Of a stretch of 29,970 bases of DNA, positions 24,459-29,970 are shown piece after piece. Origin of the DNA: Candidatus Dojkabacteria bacterium (GTDB lineage: Bacteria; Patescibacteriota; Dojkabacteria; SC72); assembly GCA_012800885.1 (NCBI GenBank), contig JAAZIL010000047.1:1-29970 (forward strand), written 5' to 3'. Position 1 is the first letter of the stretch. The number at the start of each line of letters is the position of its first letter. A model generated the notes under the pieces. The model worked only from the letters and a program-made list of their open reading frames with translations. It searched no databases and had not been told where the DNA came from. The position numbers and the translations under genes were made by a program.

Positions 24459-25085
24459 TCATGTTTCACACTTTTCGTCTATATTGTACTGTTGATGATG
24501 TACCACCCGGAAGTATGGAAAAGGGAAATATACTACCCATGCCTTTCCCTTTATTTTATTCTTCTCAACAGGACCAAACTCTCTTGAGTCTGAACTATTA
24601 GGTCTGTTATCGCCACATACAAAGAATTCTCCCTCAGGGATAATAACTGTCTGCCCTTCATGAATATATGTACCTCCATTGGTAATAATATTAGTATCTA
24701 GATAATCTGTCTCATCCAGTTGAGTCCCATTAATATATATTTTCCCATCCTTAATCATTAATTCATCTCCTTCGATACCGATTATCCTTTTAATAAAGTC
24801 CTGAGTATCTGAGTATTGAAAGATTATTACATCTCCTCTTTTAGGCTCAGATAATCGATATGAAATTTTATTAGCCATTAAGAACTCACCATTTTTGTAT
24901 GTAGGATGCATAGAATTACCTACAACTTCATGTGGTGTCATAATAAAGAGATAGAGTACAATAGCGAGTACTAAAGCCACTAAGATAGTTTCAATAAGAG
25001 AATATATAAATTTACCAATAGAGCCAAATATCTCTGTTATTTTAACTCTGGAGTCTAACTGCTCTTTGGTTTCTAATTCGTACAT
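24459..25085 (-). CDS. lepB: Signal peptidase I
   Basis: This 208-residue membrane protease has one N-terminal span (about 26-49). The nucleophile is S58 in VGNSMHPT. The general base is K99 in FIKRIIG. The later box GDNRPNSSDSREFGPV is complete. It cleaves signal peptides of exported proteins such as the M23 and cohesin-like proteins of this window. I place the start at ATG 25085; a TTG one codon upstream is possible. It is the only gene here ending in TGA. It begins 27 bases after the 3' end of tRNA-Glu. Confidence 0.95.
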   Translation of the reverse strand: MYELETKEQLDSRVKITEIFGSIGKFIYSLIETILVALVLAIVLYLFIMTPHEVVGNSMHPTYKNGEFLMANKISYRLSEPKRGDVIIFQYSDTQDFIKRIIGIEGDELMIKDGKIYINGTQLDETDYLDTNIITNGGTYIHEGQTVIIPEGEFFVCGDNRPNSSDSREFGPVEKNKIKGKAWVVYFPFPYFRVVHHQQYNIDEKCET

Positions 25086-25112
25086 CAACTTGGGGCTTAA
25101 AAGTTTAATTTA

Positions 25113-25187
25113 TGGTACCGCTACGGGGAATCGAACCCCGGTTTACAGGATGAAAACCTGTTGTCCTAACCACTAGACGATAGCGGC
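25113..25187 (-). tRNA. tRNA-Glu (TTC)
   Basis: On the minus strand: acceptor GCCGCTA/TAGCGGT, anticodon stem ACAGG/CCTGT, loop TTTTCAT (anticodon TTC), T-arm CGGGG-TTCGATT-CCCCG, discriminator A and encoded CCA (25113-25115). The first acceptor pair is G1-U72 instead of the usual G-C. Confidence 0.95.
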
Positions 25188-25199
25188 ATACCTCCAGTG

Positions 25200-25228
25200 A
25201 TTTTACTACAATACAGGCTTTTTGTTAA
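25200..25228 (-). promoter_or_regulatory. Promoter of tRNA-Glu
   Basis: On the minus strand, TTAACA (25228-25223), 17 bases and TAAAAT (25205-25200) match consensus at five of six positions each and end 12 bases before the tRNA. It is embedded in the end of the 79-residue gene and may also drive lepB-parA-parB. Confidence 0.6.
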
Positions 25229-25445
25229 GTTCTTTTAAGAGCTGTTGCTCCTCCTGAAAAGAAGCTCTCTGATATTCATTTAATTCTTTGTTATACACGT
25301 ACCTTCTTCTACATTTACACTCTACAAGCTCTCTTCTTTCTGATAGTTTACCTAATTTCTTTGCTTTATCCAGTGGTGATGTACATCCTACACACAATCT
25401 TTTCTGTATTAGTACTCTCTGAAACGGAAGTATTATCTTTTTCAT
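25206..25445 (-). CDS. Small zinc-ribbon-like protein, 79 residues
   Basis: The frame is open further upstream, but that part lies inside tRNA-Leu. The first credible start is ATG 25445, 23 bases after the tRNA 3' end. The protein has a CxxC (C18, C21) and a CxC (C43, C45) separated by a basic stretch, suggesting a metal-binding ribbon. A charged helical tail follows (NEYQRASFQEEQQLL). It could bind nucleic acid or ribosomes, but I recognise no specific family. It is flanked by tRNA-Leu and tRNA-Glu on the same strand. Confidence 0.65.
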   Translation of the reverse strand: MKKIILPFQRVLIQKRLCVGCTSPLDKAKKLGKLSERRELVECKCRRRYVYNKELNEYQRASFQEEQQLLKELNKKPVL

Positions 25446-25468
25446 ATTAGTGTACTTAGTTAAATATG

Positions 25469-25554
25469 TGCCGAGGAGAGGACTCGAACCTCCAAGGGAA
25501 ATTAATCCCACTTGCTCCTAAGGCAAGCGTGTCTGCCAGTTTCACCACCTCGGC
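25469..25554 (-). tRNA. tRNA-Leu (TAG)
   Basis: An 86-base class II tRNA: acceptor GCCGAGG/CCTCGGC, anticodon stem CTTGC/GCAAG with loop CTTAGGA (anticodon TAG), a long variable arm (GGGA...TCCC) and T-arm GGAGG-TTCGAGT-CCTCT. The discriminator is A. CCA is not encoded (ACAT follows). Confidence 0.96.
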
Positions 25555-25566
25555 AAGTATGGCTAT

Positions 25567-25572
25567 ATTTTA
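25567..25572 (-). promoter_or_regulatory. -10 box for tRNA-Leu
   Basis: TAAAAT on the minus strand ends 12 bases before the tRNA 5' end. No convincing -35 is seen. Confidence 0.4.
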
Positions 25573-25630
25573 CTAGATATCTTACTATATTAATAGTATA
25601 TTAGAGTAATATTAATTGAACATTATATTA

Positions 25631-26443
25631 ATGGAAATACTTCAAGATACTGAACAAAATGCTACAGAAACAGAAAGTTCTGTAGAGGAGAAAAATATTA
25701 AGCCTATATATAGGGGAGAGTGGGCAACACAATTAAATAATGGAGATTTGTTACCAGTAGGTGGTTCACTTTTTAGTGATGAATTAACATTAAAGATGGA
25801 GTTAGATTTTGATAAATTCGATAATGAACTACTTACTCTGGCACCAGAATCTGTAAAAAAGAAATTTGAGAGAAACAGAGAGAGTATCGAGAGTTCATTA
25901 GAAGCGATTGATTCTGATTTAGATCCATATCTATTTTTTCTCTGTTATGCAATGCAACAGACAGCTTTCAAGCTTCTTGAAGTTCAGGAAGAAGATACTG
26001 ATTACTTCTCGAGACAGATAGATTTTTCAAATAAAAGGACAAAGAAATTATCCGATACAAAAGGAAATGCAGCGTGTGCAGAGATAGCAGCCCTAGGTCA
26101 ATACCTATTACAGAGAGCTGGTCTTAAATCAACTTACGTTGGTGGTATAACGATGAGAGATCCTAAGGATACGAGTGAATATCCTGAACCTCACTCATTT
26201 CTTCTCATTGATAATCCTAATAATAATGGAACTTTAATTTTTGATATCTCAAGACCATTTAGTAATAAGAGTCCGAGGATATTGAAAACTGAAGTACCAC
26301 TTACTTATGAGTTACTTGAGGGTAAACAAGATTTACTTGTAAGAGGTGATGATATTTTTGGAGGTACTAGTTTATGGTATGGAGTAGGTAAGCCAGTTGC
26401 AGGGGGACATAAGACGATTAGTGATGAGAGAATTAATAACTAA
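25631..26443 (+). CDS. Putative transglutaminase/papain-fold protein
   Basis: I start it at ATG 25631 (270 residues); a TTG at 25616 would add five residues. The N-terminal 20 residues are acidic and probably flexible. The middle is helical. From residue 145 the pattern NAACAEIAALGQYLLQRAG, PHSFLLIDN and LIFDISRP places C149, H188 and D205 in the order and spacing of the Cys-His-Asp triad of transglutaminase-like enzymes. No signal peptide or membrane span is seen, so it should be cytoplasmic. The substrate is unknown; in this fold it may be a protease, a transferase or an inactive relative. It is convergent with the 52-residue gene, three bases apart. Confidence 0.55.
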   Translation: MEILQDTEQNATETESSVEEKNIKPIYRGEWATQLNNGDLLPVGGSLFSDELTLKMELDFDKFDNELLTLAPESVKKKFERNRESIESSLEAIDSDLDPYLFFLCYAMQQTAFKLLEVQEEDTDYFSRQIDFSNKRTKKLSDTKGNAACAEIAALGQYLLQRAGLKSTYVGGITMRDPKDTSEYPEPHSFLLIDNPNNNGTLIFDISRPFSNKSPRILKTEVPLTYELLEGKQDLLVRGDDIFGGTSLWYGVGKPVAGGHKTISDERINN

Positions 26444-26446
26444 GAA

Positions 26447-26605
26447 TTAGCTCTCCTCTATATCTCCAACTATACTTCCATACACCTTAACATAACCATC
26501 TTGAGTATATTTAGCATTATTTAATACTTCTTGCTGTGTTAGACATTTAGAAGTAACATCATCTCTTAAGCCTGAGAGAGGTATATGTTTTTTTGTTTTA
26601 TCCAT
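26447..26605 (-). CDS. Small 52-residue protein coupled to gatB
   Basis: This short gene begins MDKTKKHIPLSGLRDD and ends IVGDIEES with TAA. Its ATG overlaps the end of gatB by 8 bases. A strong ribosome-binding GAGGAG lies 7 bases upstream, one of few good Shine-Dalgarno sites in the window, which argues that it is translated. It is hydrophilic with one cysteine and no recognisable motif. The position suggests co-expression with GatB. I have no basis for calling it a GatC. Confidence 0.6.
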   Translation of the reverse strand: MDKTKKHIPLSGLRDDVTSKCLTQQEVLNNAKYTQDGYVKVYGSIVGDIEES

Positions 26606-28112
26606 TTAATTTCTCCTCTAGAATCAATTTAGCCTTATTTGGATCTGTGCTACCTTCTGTTTTATGCATAACTTGCCCCACTAAGAAACCTATGGTGGCA
26701 TTTTTACCATTTTTGTAATCATTGACAGCTTTAGGATTCTCCTGAATCACACTCTCTACAATAGTATCAAGATTCTCAATACTCTTTTTACTCTGTTCTA
26801 TAGTCTCTTGTATTAATTTCTTCAAATCTTTCTTTTTTTCTAAAGACTCTTTTAGAAGCTCTTCAGCCTTGTTTCTAGTTAAGACTTTCTTCTCAAATTC
26901 AAGAATTAGATATGAAAGAGAGGGCAGTGGAATAGTATCTTCATTTATATCAATACCTTTCTCATTAGAGATTGCAAATACTGCACCGGTTAACCAATTT
27001 GAAGAAGCCTTTGCTGCCTTCTCTATAGGCATTTCTTTAGAGAGTATCTTTAGAAGTTTTTCATAATATTCTGAGACACGTCTATCTGCAGTAAGAACTC
27101 TACTATCGTAATCAGAGAGAGAGAATTCAGAAACATATCTAGTTCTTTTCTCATTAGGCAGCTCTACTAATTCTTTAGCAATTTTTTCAATATCTTCTGT
27201 AGTAATATCGATTAGAGGGACATCTGGATCTGGTGTGTAATTATAGTCTTCTGCTTCCTCTTTCATTCTTTGATATTCAGTTATACCTTTCTCTGCATTC
27301 CATCCTCTTGTTTGTTGTTCTATTCGTCTACCTTTTTCTAATTCTGATATTATCCTATTTACTTCAAAATCAATGGCTTTCTCTACTGCCGATATGGAAC
27401 CTATATTCTTAATTTCTACTTTAGGATTAAGTGAGTAATCTCCCAAAGGTAATATTTTCCCATCTTCGTATTTCCACTTGCCTCTCTCCTGTAGTGAGAT
27501 ATTAGGTTCACATCTCATCTGTCCTTTCTCCATATCAGCATCAGAGATATCAAGGTATCTTACTAGTTGCCTAATTGAATTTGCATACTCTTTAGCTAAG
27601 TAAGCACTTTTTATATCTGGCTTTGTTACTATTTCAAGTAATGGTACTCCTGCTTTGTTATAGTCTATTAAGAAATAATCTTTATTACCTTCTTTATCAC
27701 GAATTAGTTTAGCAACATCTTCCTCTGGATGAATTCTCTCTATTTCAATAGTATGCTTTTTATCTTTTTCATCATATACATCTATCTCTCCATCAGAACA
27801 TATTGGTCTGTCGTATTGAGTAATTTGATAACCTTTTGGTAAATCAGGATAAGAGTAGTGCTTCCTGTAGAAAGCTATTTCATTAGCTATATCACACTTA
27901 GTTGCAAGGCCAAGTAGAATACATAACTCTACAGCCCTTCTATTTGGAAGTAATATCTCTGTATTTGGCAAGCCTAAACATATGGGGCATGTCTGAGTAT
28001 TAGGATCTTTCCCAAAGTAATTAGCAGGGCATTTACAGAGCATTTTACTCTCTGTCTTGCACTGTATATGTATCTCTAAACCGATAATTACGTCGTATTC
28101 TTTATTATTCAT
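26598..28112 (-). CDS. gatB: Aspartyl/glutamyl-tRNA amidotransferase subunit B
   Basis: This 504-residue protein starts with the GatB signature IIGLEIHIQ. Zinc-ligand cysteines are C26, C28, C42 and C45 (CKCPAN, CPIC). The kinase-like core contains FYRKHYSYPDLPKGYQITQYD and LIDYNKAGVPLLEIVTKPDI. The helical and YqeY-like C-terminal domains end in ATIGFLVGQVMHKT. GatB phosphorylates and amidates misacylated Glu-tRNA(Gln) or Asp-tRNA(Asn) with GatA and GatC. Neither of those is in the window. It has its own promoter and no Shine-Dalgarno. Confidence 0.97.
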   Translation of the reverse strand: MNNKEYDVIIGLEIHIQCKTESKMLCKCPANYFGKDPNTQTCPICLGLPNTEILLPNRRAVELCILLGLATKCDIANEIAFYRKHYSYPDLPKGYQITQYDRPICSDGEIDVYDEKDKKHTIEIERIHPEEDVAKLIRDKEGNKDYFLIDYNKAGVPLLEIVTKPDIKSAYLAKEYANSIRQLVRYLDISDADMEKGQMRCEPNISLQERGKWKYEDGKILPLGDYSLNPKVEIKNIGSISAVEKAIDFEVNRIISELEKGRRIEQQTRGWNAEKGITEYQRMKEEAEDYNYTPDPDVPLIDITTEDIEKIAKELVELPNEKRTRYVSEFSLSDYDSRVLTADRRVSEYYEKLLKILSKEMPIEKAAKASSNWLTGAVFAISNEKGIDINEDTIPLPSLSYLILEFEKKVLTRNKAEELLKESLEKKKDLKKLIQETIEQSKKSIENLDTIVESVIQENPKAVNDYKNGKNATIGFLVGQVMHKTEGSTDPNKAKLILEEKLNG

Positions 28113-28121
28113 ATAGGTAAA

Positions 28122-28150
28122 ATATTAACAAAAAAAAACAGATTTCACAA
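28122..28150 (-). promoter_or_regulatory. Promoter of gatB
   Basis: On the minus strand, TTGTGA (28150-28145), 17 bases containing nine T residues, and TAATAT (28127-28122) end 9 bases before the ATG. The -35 lies just past the stop of the upstream Fic-like gene. A leaderless mRNA is expected. Confidence 0.5.
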
Positions 28151-28151
28151 A

Positions 28152-29243
28152 TTATCCAAATATTTTTATCTCTTCTCGTAGCCTATCTTCTTCCAATGTG
28201 TCCAGATCAGGTATTATGTAAAAAGTTCCTCTTCCTTTCCCTCTCTGTTGAATATATTCTTTTTCAAGTAATTCTTGCAGATCCCTATATGAGGTCATAA
28301 AGGAAACTCCCATCATTTTTGTATACTGTTGTCTTGTTATTCTTGAATTACTGTTTAAGTACTCAATTATTTTTACTTGTCTTGGATTTAAATCTTTACT
28401 AATATGTTTTCTAATGTTTACCTTTGTATCATACTCATTAGTAAATACATTAGATGCTTCTATTACAACAAGAGAGAGAGAGTAGAGTACTGCTTCAATA
28501 AATACCGTTAAATCTTTTTTACCTTTAGAGATTTTGAAAGCAGACTCTATATCTTCATTAATTAAGAAGAATGCTTTTGCAAATGGAATAATATTATGTG
28601 GGTTTAGATTATATATCTTGGCGAGTATTTTTAACGTAGAGATTGAAGTTATCTGATTACCTGCATAGAAAGGAGCTTTATCAATAAATTCATACAACAG
28701 AATACTTAGTTGTATAAGTTTATGTACTCCTGTGGGGGAGTTTACTATCCATTTAAAAATTGTATTAAAATACTGTTCTGTGTTTAGTGTAGGATAGTAA
28801 TCTCTGTACTTGTACCACATATCATACTGCTCAAAAGGTTTCTCAGAGAATGTTTTAATTTTGCCTAAATCCCACTCTTCAACTAATCCCTTCATTACTA
28901 TCTTGTTAATATGGGTACTAAGCTCTATAGAAGGTTTTAAGGGACTCTTAGCAGTATATGTGTCAATATAGTCTTGGATATTTTTGTAATTTGTAAATAT
29001 TCTTAACTTCATTTTAGTAGAAGGCATTACTTGACCCCTCTGTACGGCTAATGATTTGTTGTATCCGATAGGGTAGGATATAAGCTCACCCAACTTATCA
29101 ATATCATCAGTTCGAAACTGTTCTCTTGTTTGCTCCAGCAGAGGACTTGGGATTACAATCTGATTAATTGCTTGAATAGCTAACTCATACTTTACAATGT
29201 ATTGTAATATTAAGTTTGTAATTGTATATTTGAATTCTTTCAT
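28152..29243 (-). CDS. Degenerate Fic-domain protein with C-terminal winged helix
   Basis: The open frame extends into tRNA-Thr, but the first proper start is ATG 29243, 12 bases after the tRNA 3' end, giving 363 residues. The middle has the helical order of Fic proteins, and the segment LIQLSILLYEFIDKAPFYAGNQIT aligns with the region before and over the Fic motif HPFx(D/E)GNGR. Here it reads APFYAGNQI (190-198): the catalytic histidine is alanine (A190), the acidic residue is A194 and the final GR is QI. AMP transfer is therefore not expected. The last 75 residues form a winged helix (NPRQVKIIEYLNSN, ITRQQYTKMMGVS, TSYRDLQELLEK). It is probably a DNA-binding regulator. Confidence 0.6.
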   Translation of the reverse strand: MKEFKYTITNLILQYIVKYELAIQAINQIVIPSPLLEQTREQFRTDDIDKLGELISYPIGYNKSLAVQRGQVMPSTKMKLRIFTNYKNIQDYIDTYTAKSPLKPSIELSTHINKIVMKGLVEEWDLGKIKTFSEKPFEQYDMWYKYRDYYPTLNTEQYFNTIFKWIVNSPTGVHKLIQLSILLYEFIDKAPFYAGNQITSISTLKILAKIYNLNPHNIIPFAKAFFLINEDIESAFKISKGKKDLTVFIEAVLYSLSLVVIEASNVFTNEYDTKVNIRKHISKDLNPRQVKIIEYLNSNSRITRQQYTKMMGVSFMTSYRDLQELLEKEYIQQRGKGRGTFYIIPDLDTLEEDRLREEIKIFG

Positions 29244-29255
29244 AATCTGAATAAA

Positions 29256-29328
29256 AGCTGGTGGATGGATTTGAACCAACGACCAATCCCTTACGAAGGG
29301 AGCGCTCTACCAACTGAGCTACACCAGC
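29256..29328 (-). tRNA. tRNA-Thr (CGT)
   Basis: On the minus strand: acceptor GCTGGTG/CACCAGC, D-stem GCTC/GAGC, anticodon loop TTCGTAA (anticodon CGT) and T-arm GTTGG-TTCAAAT-CCATC. The discriminator is T and there is no encoded CCA (TTT follows). It reads only ACG by Watson-Crick pairing, so other Thr tRNAs must exist elsewhere. Confidence 0.95.
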
Positions 29329-29339
29329 GAACGTAACAT

Positions 29340-29345
29340 ATTGTA
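29340..29345 (-). promoter_or_regulatory. -10 box for tRNA-Thr
   Basis: TACAAT on the minus strand ends 11 bases before the tRNA 5' end. A weak TGTATA (29368-29363) lies 17 bases upstream. Confidence 0.35.
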
Positions 29346-29412
29346 ACATAATATAGGGGCAATATACATAGCAAATATTCTCTCTTTCTCCTTTTTATGT
29401 ATAAATGAGAAA

Positions 29413-29485
29413 AGCGAGAGACGGGGCTCGAACCCGCAACCTTCTCCTTGGGAAGGAGACATTCTACCAGTTGAACTACTCTCGC
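29413..29485 (-). tRNA. tRNA-Gly (CCC)
   Basis: On the minus strand: acceptor GCGAGAG/CTCTCGC, anticodon loop TTCCCAA (anticodon CCC), T-arm GCGGG-TTCGAGC-CCCGT and discriminator T. CCA is not encoded. Acceptor and D-arm are nearly identical to the tRNA-Gly (GCC) at 14468. Confidence 0.96.
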
Positions 29486-29494
29486 GATTGAGAG

Positions 29495-29523
29495 ATTCTA
29501 ATACTTAAAAGAGAATAATACAA
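29495..29523 (-). promoter_or_regulatory. Promoter of tRNA-Gly (CCC)
   Basis: On the minus strand, TTGTAT (29523-29518), 17 bases and TAGAAT (29500-29495) end 9 bases before the tRNA 5' end. It lies directly after the ytxH stop. Confidence 0.5.
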
Positions 29524-29526
29524 TAT

Positions 29527-29886
29527 TTAGACAATAGCATCTCTTATCTCTTCCCAATCGTTTTGAAGCTGTTTACCAATCCTTTTTGCAGTGTCTTCAG
29601 CAACATCTTTGTCTTTCTTTATTTCATCAACTACATTAGCAACAAGTTTCTTGTAAACTTCAAAATCTATTTTCTTTCCAGCAGCTTTTAGATCTTTAAC
29701 TTTCTTCTGTAATTTCTTTTTTGAAGTTGCATACAGTGTTTGTGCTTTATCTAAAATCTCTTCTGACAACTTCTTAATATCTTCTCTTGTCTCTTCTCCT
29801 GATTGAGGGGCAAGTAAGATACCAGCTGTTGCTCCAATTACAGCTCCAAGAACTAATCCTTTAAGAAATTCTCCTTCACGACTCAT
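29527..29886 (-). CDS. YtxH-domain protein
   Basis: This 119-residue protein has the glycine/alanine-rich membrane segment of the YtxH family near the N-terminus (LKGLVLGAVIGATAGILLAPQSGEETRED). A long charged helix rich in Lys and Glu follows. Family members are small membrane-associated proteins, some linked to general stress; the biochemical role is unknown. The gene is read toward tRNA-Gly and tRNA-Thr and has its own promoter. Confidence 0.8.
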   Translation of the reverse strand: MSREGEFLKGLVLGAVIGATAGILLAPQSGEETREDIKKLSEEILDKAQTLYATSKKKLQKKVKDLKAAGKKIDFEVYKKLVANVVDEIKKDKDVAEDTAKRIGKQLQNDWEEIRDAIV

Positions 29887-29915
29887 ATGTTTAGCAATTA
29901 AATTTAACTATATTA

Positions 29916-29944
29916 ACTATACAAGATGTATAGGGGTATTACAA
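29916..29944 (-). promoter_or_regulatory. Promoter of the YtxH-domain gene
   Basis: On the minus strand, TTGTAA (29944-29939), 17 bases and TATAGT (29921-29916) end 29 bases before the ATG, leaving a leader of about 22 bases. Confidence 0.5.
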
Positions 29945-29970
29945 ATTAAACTTCTTAATTAGTAGATAGA

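Noticed and set aside
24459..24472. A parS-like TGTTTCAC next to parA
   Set aside because: Only the left half-site is present, inside the end of lepB; the right half GTGAAACA does not follow. It is not a credible ParB site.
25446..25511. Upstream extension of the 79-residue protein
   Set aside because: The extra residues come from the tRNA-Leu gene and a GTG start within it.
29244..29279. Upstream extension of the Fic-like protein
   Set aside because: The extra residues (VQIHPPA...) are the translated 3' half of tRNA-Thr and would use a TTG start inside it.
1..29970. UGA reassigned to glycine or tryptophan
   Set aside because: All genes are complete without UGA as a sense codon, RF2 is present, and lepB ends naturally at a UGA followed immediately by an in-frame UAG.
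1..29970. CRISPR arrays, insertion sequences or rRNA genes
   Set aside because: I saw no regularly spaced direct repeats, no transposase with terminal repeats and no rRNA signature. The only recombination gene is the serine recombinase.

Overview
The window is AT-rich, gene-dense bacterial chromosome. I count 32 protein genes (one cut by the left edge), seven tRNA genes and no intergenic gap above about 130 bases. The short divergent proteins, many overlapping gene ends, leaderless-looking promoters and a reduced division cluster suggest a Candidate Phyla Radiation (Patescibacteria) genome. Exact lineage cannot be settled from the sequence alone. The genetic code looks standard: no CDS needs UGA as a sense codon, RF2 is present, and only one gene (lepB) ends in UGA.

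Region 1 (1-4812) is accessory: a Type III restriction-modification pair (mod cut by the window edge, then res) and a large serine recombinase. The recombinase reading frame runs into the 3' end of a tRNA-Asn gene, which marks the right end of a probable tRNA-targeted integrated element.

Region 2 (4856-11150) has a small unknown gene and a ribosome hibernation factor. It then has a minus-strand run prfB-ftsE-ftsX-(M23 coiled-coil protein)-(SurA-N-like protein), closed by a clear terminator at 5965-5987. FtsE/FtsX and the periplasmic M23 protein form the classical module that links division to cell-wall cleavage. The M23 domain here is circularly permuted in the primary sequence, the most striking feature of the window.

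Region 3 (11194-15169) is metabolic and envelope: gpmI, uppP, a secreted cohesin-like protein with a C-terminal anchor, abutting tRNA-Phe and tRNA-Gly genes, and a DedA-family membrane protein.

Region 4 (15251-22769) is a compact division and translation cluster: ftsQ, ftsA, ftsZ, a DUF167 gene, a SEDS protein (RodA/FtsW), rplU, a THUMP-type RNA methyltransferase, rpmA and an RlmB-like rRNA methyltransferase.

Region 5 (22766-29970) holds, on the minus strand, tRNA-Leu, a 79-residue zinc-ribbon-like protein, tRNA-Glu, lepB, parA and parB. A plus-strand gene for a transglutaminase-like protein follows. Then, on the minus strand, come ytxH, tRNA-Gly, tRNA-Thr, a catalytically dead Fic-like regulator, gatB and a 52-residue protein coupled to gatB. 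Several mRNAs here begin only 12-27 bases after a tRNA 3' end.
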